Shown here piece after piece: positions 1 to 10,395 of a DNA stretch of 38,279 bases; position 1 is the stretch's first letter; every line of letters starts with the position of its first letter. The stretch lies in assembly GCA_040143965.1 (NCBI GenBank), contig JASJQH010006923.1, positions 1 through 38,279 on the forward strand, read 5' to 3'. The DNA comes from Basidiobolus ranarum (taxonomy: Eukaryota > Basidiobolomycota > Basidiobolomycetes > Basidiobolales). Position numbers and translations under genes: made by a program. The notes beneath the pieces were generated by a model, which searched no databases, was not told the origin of the DNA, and saw nothing but the letters and a program-made list of their open reading frames with translations.

Positions 1-2293
1 TGGTCGTGTGGATGTAAGTTTGTTTAAGATATATTGAAATGGAGAATATAGTCTAAAAAACGAATCTCTTTCTTAGGTGGATAGAGTATTTTTTCAAAGA
101 CTCTTTAGTCTCCTTAAAATTATAATACCTGGAGTCAAATCTAAAGAGTTTTGGCTACTTTTGATGCATTCTGGTTTCTTAGGTAAGTAGAATGTTTTCG
201 ATTCAATTCAACGTAAGAAATAACCAGGAATATTGACTAACTTTTAATCCACTCGGGAAACAGTATTCAGAACATTATTGTCTGTGTACATTGCTGCATT
301 AGATGGTCAAATAGTCAGTGCCTTGGTTCGTGGAAAGGCCAAGGAGTTTGTTAAGGGTATATTATGGTGGATGGCGGCCGCTATTCCTGCAACATATACC
401 AACAGCATGGTAAGTAACTTAATACATGGCTTCTTGGAAATGGAATATAAGCGTTAAACACATTCAATTCATTTAGCTATCTTACATGCAAAGAAAGCTG
501 GCTATACAGTTCCGCACAAGGTTAACAGACTTTATCCATGACAAATATCTTTCTGACATGACTTTCTATACCATTGGTAATTTGGATGATCGAATCAAGA
601 ACGCAGATCAGTAAGTCTTGACGCTAATCTGACCCTCTTGAGCACCATTTTAAACCATAACTTTGATGTTGATAGATGTGTTACCGTGGATGTCATGAAA
701 TTCTGTAATTCACTTTCCGAGTTATACTCGAATATGGCGAAACCTTTATTAGATTCAGTAATTTATAATTACCAACTATCTCGTAATGTTGGTGGAGAAG
801 GATTATTCGGATTGAACTTGGTCGTTCAATTTTCAGCCTGGGTTTTACGTGCTCTAACCCCACCATTCGGTAAAATGGTTGCTGATGAGCAGAGACTTGA
901 AGGAGAGTTCCGCTTTACCCACTCACGGGTCATTGAAAACGCAGAAGAGATTGCTCTTTATGGTGGACATGAAGTGGAAAAGATCAATTTGGATAGAAAT
1001 TACTTTTCATTGATTAAGCACGTGAATCGTATCTTCAGAATGAGAATCTTCCATGGTATGCTAGAAGATTTCATCATCAAGTATTTCTGGGGAGCCATGG
1101 GTCTTGTATTATGTGCCATTCCAGTATTCTTTGATGTAGGGGATAACAGGGGAGGCAAAGACTTTGGTTCAAGAGCTAAAGGTAATTCAATGTCACGTGA
1201 AACAATTTAGATAATCGTTAACCTTTTGGTTTGATTAGGTTTCATCACTAACAGACGGCTACTTTTGAGCTCTTCGGATGCCTTTGGACGAGTGATGTAC
1301 TCATATAAAGAGATCACTGAGTTGGCCGGTTATACTGCCAGAGTAAGAAATCTTACTAGATTGTCCATATCGATTCACCAGGCTAATATCAATGGTTTCT
1401 AGGTAACCGAGCTCTTGGAGGTGTTTGAAGATGTTAAAAATGGACGCTTCCAAAAGACTTTAGTCTCATCTGCTTCGGATGAAAATTCCAATGTACTTGC
1501 AAGTCGTGGTGAAGTGGTCGAGAGTGACATCATTGAATTCAAGGATGTTCCAATTGTATCACCCAATGGGGATATCTTGGTTCGCGATCTTAGCTTCAAC
1601 GTTAAACCTGGTATGCACCTCTTAATCGTTGGCCCTAACGGATGTGGTAAGAGCTCCATGTTCCGTATTCTTGGAGGACTCTGGCCTGTGTATGGTGGTA
1701 CCGTTCACAAGCCTAGCCCCAAGGAGGTATTCTACATCCCACAAAGACCTTATCTTTCACTTGGAACACTTCGTGATCAAATCATCTACCCACATACCGT
1801 AGAAGAGATGAAGGCCAAGAATGTTACAGATGATGATTTACAAAAGATTTTGGAACTGGTGCAGATCGGTAATATCGTCGAACGTGAAGGTGGTTGGGAG
1901 AAGGAACGGGAATGGAGAGATGCTTTATCTGGTGGTGACAAACAACGCATTGCCATGGCACGGTTATTCTATCATAGTCCACGTTATGCGATCTTAGACG
2001 AATGTACAAGCGCCGTCAGTATGGACATTGAAAAGATCATGTACACACACGCTACCGATCTAGGTATCTCATTATTAACAGTCTCGCATAGGCCAAGTCT
2101 TTGGAAGTATCACAATTATATTCTACAGTATGATGGTCAAGGTGGCTATGTCTTCACCGAGTTAGATGCTGAGAAAAGATTGGCTCTTCAGGAAGAGAAG
2201 CAAGTGATTGAACAGAAGTTGGTAGAAATACCAAAATTACAAACTAGATTAGCCGAACTTAAAGCTATTCAAATGGAGAGAGACCAAGAGTAA
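1..2293 (+). CDS. Peroxisomal ABC half-transporter, ABCD family (5' end missing)
   Basis: ABCD half-transporters dimerise in the peroxisome membrane and import fatty acyl-CoAs for beta-oxidation; that role is inferred from the family. Exons read as <1-13, 77-182, 264-409, 477-610, 676-1181, 1239-1342 and 1403-2293, all in phase, giving about 630 residues. The membrane domain holds the ABCD EAA-like motif [13 protein letters not shown] (about 945-983). The ATPase domain has Walker [10 protein letters not shown] (about 1633-1659), signature LSGGDKQR (about 1927-1950), Walker [10 protein letters not shown] (about 1984-2010) and the H-loop in VSHRPS. There is one nucleotide-binding domain, as expected for a half-transporter, followed by a predicted coiled-coil tail (about 2170-2290). 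The missing N-terminus, probably 50-100 residues, lies left of the window. An AATAAA signal sits at 2318-2323. Which of Pxa1/Pxa2 (ABCD1-3) it matches cannot be decided by eye. Confidence 0.93.
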
Positions 2294-2416
2294 AATATCT
2301 AATTCATCTTACATTTAAATAAAAACCATATCAATCTGTGGATTATTACTAATGCAAAGAGACGTTTATTGCAACATGATCTAATGGCATGTATACTGGG
2401 GGTAACAGAGGGAGAT

Positions 2417-2932
2417 CTAAAGGTAAGAAACAAGGCGGAACACGGAAAAGTAAGTCAATATAAATACTGGATTGACCATATTTCCGGTACTTTTCGTGGT
2501 TGGTGTTGGATTACTAGATGAGCCAGGGGTAGTAGAGGAATTACTATTCACTGATGGAATACTACTACCACTAGCTAGGATAGTGAAATAGGGGCTATAA
2601 GCTACGACGGATCCGACTCCGATACGAATTGCATATTGACTACCAGTAGCAGTATTGCCAGGAATATCCCATTTGTACTGACCAGAAGAGGAACTGACAG
2701 CGGTAGCGATGGTACCTACCTGTTGTAGGGTGGTCATCGCCCCAGACATCAAAGTGATATCGAATTTTTCGGCCATTGGTTTACCATTGGCATTGTCAGT
2801 CCAAGTAATGAACTGACTAGACCCAGCTTGCCAAACATTGTTCATCGGGGCGGTGATGGCAACATCAGCATTAACATAACCAATAACCAAAGAAATGCAT
2901 GCGACCAATGAGGCGGTATTGGAGAAGTACAT
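2417..2932 (-). CDS. Small secreted Ser/Thr-rich GPI-anchored protein with Kre9/Knh1-like N-domain
   Basis: Predicted 171-aa secreted protein in one exon. A signal peptide (about residues 1-23, ending VNADVA) is followed by a beta-sandwich-like Kre9/Knh1 N-terminal domain with the typical opening ITAPMNNVWQAGSSQFITWT and the closing YSPYFTIL. A Ser/Thr/Pro linker and a hydrophobic C-terminal tail without a charged end fit GPI attachment at the plasma membrane or wall. An in-frame ATG 24 codons upstream (3004) is rejected because it overlaps the TATA box and would place a charged stretch before the signal peptide. Family members are linked to beta-1,6-glucan or wall assembly, but the exact role of these short paralogues is unknown. 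The gene converges on the ABC transporter with about 120 bp between stops. Confidence 0.82.
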   Translation of the reverse strand: MYFSNTASLVACISLVIGYVNADVAITAPMNNVWQAGSSQFITWTDNANGKPMAEKFDITLMSGAMTTLQQVGTIATAVSSSSGQYKWDIPGNTATGSQYAIRIGVGSVVAYSPYFTILASGSSIPSVNSNSSTTPGSSSNPTPTTKSTGNMVNPVFILTYFSVFRLVSYL

Positions 2933-2991
2933 TCTGTATTGGAGTGTTGGATGTCTGTCGGATAGCGATATTAGAAGGAAATCCTTCTCTT

Positions 2992-2999
2992 CTTTTATA
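2992..2999 (-). promoter_or_regulatory. TATA box of the GPI-anchored protein gene
   Basis: TATAAAAG on the minus strand, about 60 bp upstream of the ATG at 2932. It overlaps codons 2-5 of the longer in-frame reading, so it helps decide the downstream start. Confidence 0.6.
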
Positions 3000-3123
3000 C
3001 CCATCGAACCATTGTATGGATGTATCTATGACAGATTCGGTGATTATGGTTCATAATGGATGTAATGCTGGACGTAATGCAAATCATTGTTGCCGGAGTA
3101 TTTTGGTTGAAGTTGACCATATT

Positions 3124-3213
3124 AAGCATATGATAGGTAGATGGTAGGGAAATAAGCATATGGTAGGTAGATGGTAGGGAAATAAGCATATGGTAGGTAG
3201 ATGGTAGGGAAAT
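3124..3213. repeat. Three tandem copies of a 30-bp minisatellite
   Basis: Copies at 3124-3153, 3154-3183 and 3184-3213. Copies 2 and 3 are identical; copy 1 differs at one base (GATAGGTAG against GGTAGGTAG). Each unit has a CATATG palindrome followed by a purine-rich GGTAGGTAGATGGTAGGG stretch. The array lies inside the divergent promoter region, about 190 bp from one ATG and 525 bp from the other. Confidence 0.95.
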
Positions 3214-3737
3214 GGTAAGTGCACCTTAGCTCATCGCGTATCAATAGGTAGAGCGAAGTATGGTGTACTTTCATTTCGTAACCCTTGCATGGTAGCACGA
3301 TGTTGAAAAAAACAAGCTTGTCTCCTTGTAATTCCGGGTACATGCTGCTTGGAATATGATAATGGATAAGGTTTCTGATGATCAGCTTGTAGGGTGGTTA
3401 TGATTTAGCTTCCTATCCAACGTTTCAGATCCATATTTTGTTACGATAAGCAACGAAGCTAGTTCGAACTTGGCCAAATCACCAATACATATATATATAT
3501 AACATGCATTCCCCACCAACATGCATAGGAAGAAACACAATCGTTCGAATTATTAGATCTTTGCTAAATTAGGGAGTCCATGGTAACATAGGCGTAACCA
3601 GATATTGATACATGTTTGGACCCGGATTTTTAGCTGCTCCCTCACACTTGTAGATAAATAGAGGCTGCAGTATTGGATTGCTCTGAGCTATAACCCTTTT
3701 CTTCTTGTAACTAACTAAATTTTTTCGTGTTGACGAG

Positions 3738-4547
3738 ATGGGGATCGTGAGTGTAATCGTCTGGCTAAGCAATTGGATGGAGAAGCTTTGGACTTTGAGC
3801 ATTCTACTTGCTCACTCCATACTATTGAGCTTCTTTGGAACATCTGCAGTTCAGAAGTTTTATAAATATTTTGATTATCTATTTTTACTTTGCATCAATA
3901 ACTCCAGTAAAGTAAGAAGACAAGAGTACAGCTCCATCGTAGCCTCATCCCCTACTGCCACAGAGACTGAGTTGGATCTTTTAGTAACATTAATCTGGAT
4001 ACCTCATCAATTCTTGGTTTATTCCATGAATTTCATCGCTCTTCAATTCATCTATCAAGAGCTCGTACGCGGATACAAACTGTTGAAGCAGTTTAGTTTA
4101 ATCATCAGAGAGTTAACAAATAGATCTCACCGTAACCGTAACTCAAGTCGTAGTCGTAGCCCTGACCGTAGTCTCCACCCCAGTCCTAATGGTAAAATTG
4201 AATCAACCATTGAATCGGATGCAATTGAATCAGCTATTGAATCCGATGTAATTGAATCAATTAAATTGAAACACCCCCGACAATTCTTCATCACACAAAA
4301 ATCTTCACCCAAGAATAATCCATTCGAACACCTTTTCGTAACACCTAGAGACCATTCATCTCATTCTGTAGATACTGACTATTCTCCTTCCCCTTCCCCT
4401 TTCCCTTCCTCCTCTCTTTCTCCTGCCCCCGCTCCCTTGCGTAAACCTAAATCTAGTCTTTTGAAGCGATTCTCTTCCAAGTCTATGAAGATGAAAACCT
4501 TTTGGGGCCGTTTAAGCCTGCGTGGGAAATCGAAAAGCACTCTATGA
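3738..4547 (+). CDS. Orphan membrane-associated protein with basic Ser-rich tail
   Basis: Single-exon 269-aa protein that I do not recognise. Residues about 5-35 are hydrophobic and look like one or two membrane segments, with a second hydrophobic stretch at about 43-54 and another at about 78-105 (LLVTLIWIPHQFLVYSMNFI). The rest is hydrophilic: an Arg/Ser-rich section (about 131-150), a nine-residue repeat of the form IESxIESDx (about 154-174), a Ser/Pro-rich section and a strongly basic end with KSSLLKRFSSKSMKMK. This suggests a membrane-anchored protein with a disordered, phosphorylatable cytosolic tail; that is inference. Codon use and the AATAAA at about 4608 look like a normal gene. It could be lineage-specific. 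Confidence 0.6.
   Translation: MGIVSVIVWLSNWMEKLWTLSILLAHSILLSFFGTSAVQKFYKYFDYLFLLCINNSSKVRRQEYSSIVASSPTATETELDLLVTLIWIPHQFLVYSMNFIALQFIYQELVRGYKLLKQFSLIIRELTNRSHRNRNSSRSRSPDRSLHPSPNGKIESTIESDAIESAIESDVIESIKLKHPRQFFITQKSSPKNNPFEHLFVTPRDHSSHSVDTDYSPSPSPFPSSSLSPAPAPLRKPKSSLLKRFSSKSMKMKTFWGRLSLRGKSKSTL
4197..4262 (+). repeat. 27-bp in-frame coding repeat (IESxIESDx)
   Basis: Two imperfect 27-bp units (4197-4223 and 4224-4250) followed by a partial third unit starting ATTGAATCAATT. Each unit codes for nine residues, so copy-number change would not break the frame. Confidence 0.85.
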
Positions 4548-4818
4548 GCGCCACCATTCACGCGTCCCATGAAATGAATTTGTATAGATATCCACTGTAA
4601 ATCACATAATAAAAATATATATTATTTATTATACTGATCAATCACAATCCTGTAGATATATACGGGGGAAGAGTAAAAGGGGCGAGGATTTCCAGATACA
4701 GTAGAGCTCGGCTCAGTAATGATATTAAAAACGAGGTTGTATGTACAAAAAGAATGGGTTCCGATGAAACTTATTCAGAATGTGGTTACCCAGCATAGAC
4801 GGTGGATGATGGGAAATT

Positions 4819-7310
4819 CTAGTGGTTGGGAATCGTTGGATGTCCACTTGGCATTTGTCCATTGATTCCATGCATACGAGAGAAGGGGCACTCTGGTGGT
4901 GGCTCCATCTGGGAATCTCCTAAACTAGCCTGAGCCATCGAGGTCATATTATGATCTGTAAGCTGGTTCTGAGGGGGGAATGGACACACTAAGGCCCCAT
5001 CCATGGGATGGTTACTAGAGTGAGGGACTCCCGTATCGATATTCGAACTATCCATGAACTGATGCTCTGAAAACCGAGTATCATCGAACAGCATCATTTG
5101 GGAGTTCGGTTGATTTGGATCTTCTGGCATACAATTTACCAAGGTTTCAAGGCTCACTGGCATGTTCAAGTTACGCATGGATTGTGCATGTAACACTGGA
5201 CATTGATTGGATTCTGCCATAGCGTTCATCAGGTTCGAATAGATGGTGAGATCGGGAACTGTTGGTAACGACGGAGTATCGGATACTGGTGAGGAGTTTG
5301 GTGATTGCATATCCGATACCCCTGATACTGACCCATGTCCACTGCTCGTGGTTGAATTTTCCTCTGGTAAGGCATTGCAGTCATCTGCCGATATCACCGG
5401 TTGAGTCATGGGCACTGATATGTCATTTAGTCTAGCAAGATGGTTTTCTAGGAATCTCGAGTACATATCTGATAATCTCCACAGCGTGCTCATCTCGTTC
5501 AACGCTTTGATCAAAAGATTGAGACAAACCAGGGATTTGTTTGATTGCGCTGGACTTCTACACCGACAACCAATAAGGAAGAATCGGGCAGCTACAAACA
5601 CACAGAAATCAAAAAACGGTTTGATTTGATCTCCAGAGGTACTTTGTAAATCTTGAATAATTCCAATAATCGCCTTGGCTTCGTTGAAGCAGAATTTAGC
5701 TGACTCCACGGAGCTCATCGTGATGGTTTTGGTGGATTTATCGCTAAGTTTCTTGAGTCTGGGCAAATGCAGTAGTAATTTCGAAGTATGCTTAAACGCG
5801 TGCATGAGTGTAATCAATGAGGAGTTAGGATCGTTCGCCATCGATGTCTCCTTTGAGAATTGCATTTCAGGTGGGAGATTGTTCTCCCAGAAAATCAGTG
5901 CAGTATTCAGCAACTCGAAGGTCTCCTCTCGATCGGTATCGGGAAGCTTCTCGTATCCACTACTGAATTTGGAGATCCTTCCTAGAAGTACAATTAGGGC
6001 AATAAAGTGGGAAAACGGGGATACTGCAGTTCTAATGTTCAGTGATTCTACTACCGGAAATTCATCATGTAGTCGTAATACTTGGCCTTCCACAGGAGTT
6101 CGTGTTTCCCAGGAATAATCATCGCATGGAAGCATTACAAAAAACTCATCCTCGTTAATCCCCCAGGGTCGCCCCGACTCTAAGCTGACCACTCGGTCAA
6201 AGAGAAAGCAAAACCACCAAACTCGTCGCTTAGTTTCTAATTCTATCCATTTCTCCACACGTAGTTGCGAAATATCTCGATGTTGCTCGTCAATTTTGTG
6301 AATCCCCATGCCTTGTGCCATTCTGTGAAATACATAAAGAGCAGACACGCTAATAAGAAATATGTAAAGACACGAATGAATTCATTCTAAATAAACAAAC
6401 CTAGTGGCCATTCCTGAAAGAATAAGTGAAGAAGATAAGTACATTGGTCTAAGACAATATCTGAAAATAATTACAAACCTATATAGAGTGAGCTTTTGTT
6501 GAAATTGGCCCGTGAAAATTCATAGAAACACATTATCAATAATGTCTGAATAAGTTCAACAGAAGGCTCATCACAATACTCCAAGAGCTTAGACTGAATT
6601 TCGTCTCGATAAGATTCGCCGCTTTTGTCAGAAGAATCATTCGATAAGTATCTACAAGCAATGGCACACATGCTTTGAAGAAGGATTGTTCCTGAGGATG
6701 TATCCTCTAATGTCTCTCTAGAAACAGACGGGTGAACTATAGGAATATGTTGATGAATACGATCAAAATAGACGGCGAGAAGTTGTTGAGTATCTGTGGT
6801 AGATTGATTCAAATTCTCTTCGCGGTTATAAATGGGATCTTGTGTATAAGATTCCTCAGTAAAAGAATCAATAGGCGTTGTTTTCACTCGTTTTTTATGG
6901 TTTTCACCAGGAAGGACCGATTGTAAACAGAATTTATATTTTGATTCTTCATATGGACCATCTTTAGTACCATTTTTCAACTTATCCTTTTTACGTTTCG
7001 CTTGATTTCTTTGTGCGTTATTAGAAGAGGCTAATTCGACAATTTTTCCACCATCCATCTTTAACACTGCATGACGAAAGTTTCCTGGTGAACCGGATAA
7101 AAAGTTCAACGATTCCATAATATTCTGTCTAGGTCCACGCCTTTTATTACCGGTGAGAAAAGTACATGCTACTTTGAGTCGATGACAAGTGGAACACTCT
7201 GGCTTTGCTGCGTCACATTTCACCTTCATTTTTCTACAGCGATCACAGGCCTGTGTTAATCGCTTTTTTTTGTCTAGGCTAGACGCCTCATTTGAAGTGG
7301 ACTCACTCAT
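4819..7310 (-). CDS. Zn2Cys6 fungal-specific transcription factor
   Basis: Predicted 782-aa nuclear DNA-binding regulator. Exons are 7310-6479, a 13-nt micro-exon 6413-6401, and 6322-4819; together they restore the family motif YIGMATRMAQGMGIHKID. The zinc cluster has six cysteines at residues 22, 25, 32, 39, 42 and 49 (CX2CX6CX6CX2CX6C), followed by a basic linker KRRGPRQ. The Fungal_trans middle domain starts near residue 190 (YFDRIHQHIPIVHPS) and includes the conserved RRVWWFCFLFDR...GRPWGIN segment at about 313-338. The C-terminal 250 residues are Ser/Pro/Asn/Met-rich and probably activating. It resembles XlnR-type regulators in layout, but its targets cannot be read from the sequence. 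The next gene is on the same strand and is not obviously functionally linked. Confidence 0.92.
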
Positions 7311-7865
7311 GCCACTTTACTTACTATATTGTATAAATAATGAGGGCTAGAATACGAATTCTACGTGGACTATATATGTTGTGAGACTAGAGAATGAAGT
7401 AAGTTTGGAAAAGAAGGGAGGAAAAATATAATGGAATTCCTTTCTAGTTAGAAGATGGGGAAAATTATTTCTAAAAACCAAGATTTCTGTATGCCGAATA
7501 TCTCCCCAAAGTACCTGATGTGAATGTGTATAAAAAAATTACTGGTGAATATGGGTCATCTTGCATCTGATAAATTACTCTTTATTTATTGGCTACTTCA
7601 CACGTTTTTATATCAGACTCGTCTTGTACACCAACATCTGATAAAACCTACTGTACATTTGTAATACAGCATATTTATCAGCCTAAATATAGCAAGTACC
7701 CTCTTCAATCCTTACATTTTGTCCGTCAGAGAATTCTATAAACTAAGCAACTTTGAAGATCACTTTATTCAATTTTACATGAGCCGATGGTGTCAGAAGA
7801 CATATTACAACTGAGAATTTACAAGTCCAGCCTTTGTTTTCACTAATGCTATAAAATACACCACA
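7311..7865. other. Intergenic, promoter of the Zn2Cys6 factor
   Basis: About 555 bp between the start of the transcription-factor gene and the end of the first F-box gene, both on the minus strand. It is AT-rich, with a TATA-like ATTGTATAAATAA on the plus strand near 7329-7341 (minus TTATTTATAC). I see no gene or repeat. Confidence 0.6.
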
Positions 7866-9656
7866 TTAACTGTAAAATGTCCGGATGCCATCTACTTCGG
7901 CAAAATAGTCAATGTATCTGTTCTGAACTTCAGTAAGAACTTCATACGACAGGCCTTCAACTGTATATGGATATGATAGGAGAATGTATAGACGCTGTAA
8001 TTTCTTACAGGACTTCATGATTTCCCTAAGATACTTGTCGGATAACGCCCCATTATCTCGAAAAGTCAAAACTTTAAGACCACGTCCATACTTGGCAATG
8101 GCTTCTAGCGTCAGGTTGGTAATTGGCCACCTATCAATATTTAACGCCTCAAGGTGGCCGCCGTGCAAACGAATAAATTCTACGAATTCAGTGGCAGATA
8201 AAGGTACTTCAGCACATGCTTCAGTCCACCTTGGCCACTCCACATTTAGATCGGTTATGTATGAGCATTGCTTGGTTATTTCGCTTATTGTATCTCCTGA
8301 AATAGATGTCTTCGATAGATTTAGAATCCTTAGGGTTTTTCCATTAGTTTCAAGTATTTTCTTGACTGCTATATCGCTTGTCCACGTTCTTTTCAATGAT
8401 AGCTCGCGTAGTTTATGGCAATGTTTCGCAACAATTGAAGCAATCTCATCATTGAATGAGGCGTTACTGTCTAAGTGAAGTACCTGAAGAGAACCTCCAC
8501 ACTTTGACAATAAAGTTTCCCAAACATCGAAGGGTGGTTTGCGGATCTCCATGATATTCGATAGGCATAATCGCTTCAAAGTTGGCGAGATATTTTGAGC
8601 TAAACATGCAAGGGATTTATGAGAAATGGTGAATCGACATAACTCTAACGACTCCAGGTGAGGACCGTGATTTCTCCAGAGCTCATTTAATACGAGCTGG
8701 GGTACATAGGGTTCTCTATGAAAGCACAACTTCAATTGCTTTAGTTGACCTTGATAAACTTGAGCCAATCTATGACACAGCATCTCTATTGGAGTATATC
8801 TATTGCTGTCTGAGTATGTGAGTTCAATTTCCAATGACTTTAATTTAGGGCAGCTTTTCCACAGATTCTCGGTAAAAGAGTCGGATATTTGAACCATGGT
8901 GAAGCTCAAGTGTTCAAGATCAGGTGTGTGGATCAATATCCTCTCAACCAGTACACTCGAAGAATGCACACATCTTAAAGAAAGTGATTTGAGAGGTGAA
9001 GTCGGCAGTACATCTATTTCATTCATATCCAAGTTATGAAGTAAAGGGTAGTCCGTATCCAAATCCACAGCCAATTCTTGGAGCTCAGTGCAACCGGCTA
9101 GGACACTGCACAAATCTTGAAGCACTCTACGAAACGAAATCCGTGTGTCTCTATAGTGTAGCCGTCGCAAGCCTGGAAGTGCTTTATACGCAACATGTCT
9201 TAGGAAAGTGGTGGGGACGGGTAGTAGATTTACAAATGGCAGGGATATAAACTTCAAGTTTGGGAGTAGACTCACTAGATTGGAGATTTCTTCGATAGAT
9301 CGGATTTGATACATGTACATATCGAACGAAAAGTCATTCACGTATCTCCTGGCTAAATTCAAGTTGTCAGTAATCAGTGTGGATACTGCTTTGAGAAAGC
9401 AATGGACACTAGTCGGTATCCCTCACACACACATACCTTTTGGATTATTGAGAATGGTATCTTTGAATGCCAAGTAAGAGCTTTGACTGTTGAAGCTGGG
9501 TCTGTTCCACAGTAAGGGAGTTGTCAGGCTATACCAGTCCTTGTTCACCAAGCAGCATGACCAGAGATCGACCAAGTCTGCCCCCAAGTATGATAATATA
9601 CAACTCATTACCTCGGGTGGGAAAATAGCTAGTATTGCATCTTGACTATCATTCAT
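7866..9656 (-). CDS. F-box/LRR protein, copy 1
   Basis: 580-aa predicted substrate receptor of an SCF ubiquitin ligase. Exon 1 (9656-9437) encodes the F-box at about residues 12-50 (FPPEVMSCILSYLGADLVDL...W), which would bind Skp1. Exon 2 starts at 9388 (or 9385; the acceptor is AAGCAG, so both are in frame) and runs to 7866. The rest is a leucine-rich-repeat solenoid with cysteine-containing repeats such as CHKLRELSLKRTW and CSYITDLNVEW. The second copy lies just upstream on the same strand. The part from the C-terminal half of exon 1 through the first third of exon 2 is identical at DNA level to that copy, while the remaining LRRs differ at many residues. The substrate is unknown. The F-box wording is typical of expanded Mucoromycota families (inference). 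Confidence 0.9.
8830..9563 (-). repeat. 734-bp perfect duplicate block (copy A)
   Basis: Base-for-base identical to 11345-12078 at a constant offset of 2515, spanning part of exon 1, the whole 48-nt intron and the 5' part of exon 2. The first mismatches flanking it are at 8829 and 9564. It is embedded in clearly diverged paralogous sequence. Confidence 0.95.
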
Positions 9657-10395
9657 TTTAGTAATTGTAGAATAGTATCAGTTACTGAACAGGTTATCTA
9701 CTATATTCATCTCGTTTAAATAATCCTCAGAAAACCTCCTTTACTTATGTCAATGACAGCAACGATTTGAAGCAAATAACTAATAGGTGAAATGAGAAAG
9801 GTGGAGGTTAAAGCAACCGCCAACTCAAGTGGCGTTTATATGATCTCTATTCGTACTTGATTGGTCTACCAGTGAACCATTACTCTGTGGGCTTACAACT
9901 ATGGACGTGCGTCATTCGCTTGTGACAGCGAATAATATTTCTATTCGTCCAAGTTCTGTCTTGTCCAATACTTAACCAATCACATCAACGGAGTGTCTCT
10001 GGTGACTGGCTTAATGAATCCATTTAGTATAGCTCTTTTGTGGCTGTATGCTCAGCTAATAGCTATTTACATTAGCGCTGGTATAGAGGGAACTCTGTGC
10101 TTGGCTAGTCTGAAGCGGATTTACTTAATTAAATAATATATCGAAATACATATCAGATTGGATTAGGGCATATTAAATGTGATATTGAGCGTCAAATACC
10201 AAAGTCTGGTTCCATTCAAATTACTCAGGTAATTAGTCTATGTATGCTCCCTAGAGACCAAGATTTTCCGTTATTAGGTTGTTGCCTGGTACTCCACATA
10301 TATACCAGTAATTACGAAGTGTAGTGCCAATATTCCATGGTAAATTATTTATTTCGTTCAAAGTTCAACTTAACCATTAGTCATGGGTAGAACGC
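9657..10395. other. Intergenic spacer between the two F-box genes
   Basis: About 740 bp holding the promoter of copy 1 and the 3' flank of copy 2. It does not match the region upstream of copy 2, so the duplicated similarity stops near the coding ends. No gene, tRNA or transposon remnant is seen. Confidence 0.6.

Larger units (their letters stand above)
2933..3737. other. Divergent intergenic region with minisatellite
   Basis: About 800 bp between the minus-strand GPI-protein gene and the plus-strand orphan membrane-protein gene, so it should hold both promoters. It contains the TATA box at 2992-2999, the 30-bp tandem repeats at 3124-3213, an alternating TA run near 3488-3500 and a TATA-like GATAAATAG near 3653-3661, about 77 bp before the next start. 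The apparent short reading frames across the repeats arise because the unit length is divisible by three. No protein or RNA gene is supported. Confidence 0.7.

Noticed and set aside
2933-3004. Longer N-terminus for the GPI-anchored protein starting at 3004
   Set aside because: The ATG overlaps the TATA box and would bury the signal peptide behind a charged stretch.
3215-3305. tRNA-like stretch with AGCTCA...GGTAGAGCG and partly pairing ends
   Set aside because: The D-arm loop is too long, the T-arm lacks the TTCRA loop and does not pair, and the acceptor stem has mismatches. It is likely chance.
3120-3345. Minus-strand frames with repeated FPTIYLPYAY-type peptides
   Set aside because: They are produced by the 30-bp repeat, whose length is divisible by three; no start context or family supports a gene.
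6323-6348. Separate transcription-factor gene starting at 6348
   Set aside because: The ATG lies inside an intron; splicing 6401 to 6322 restores the conserved motif.
8996-9250. 84-codon plus-strand frame duplicated at 11511-11765
   Set aside because: It is antisense to the F-box exons and is identical in both copies only because it lies inside the identical block.
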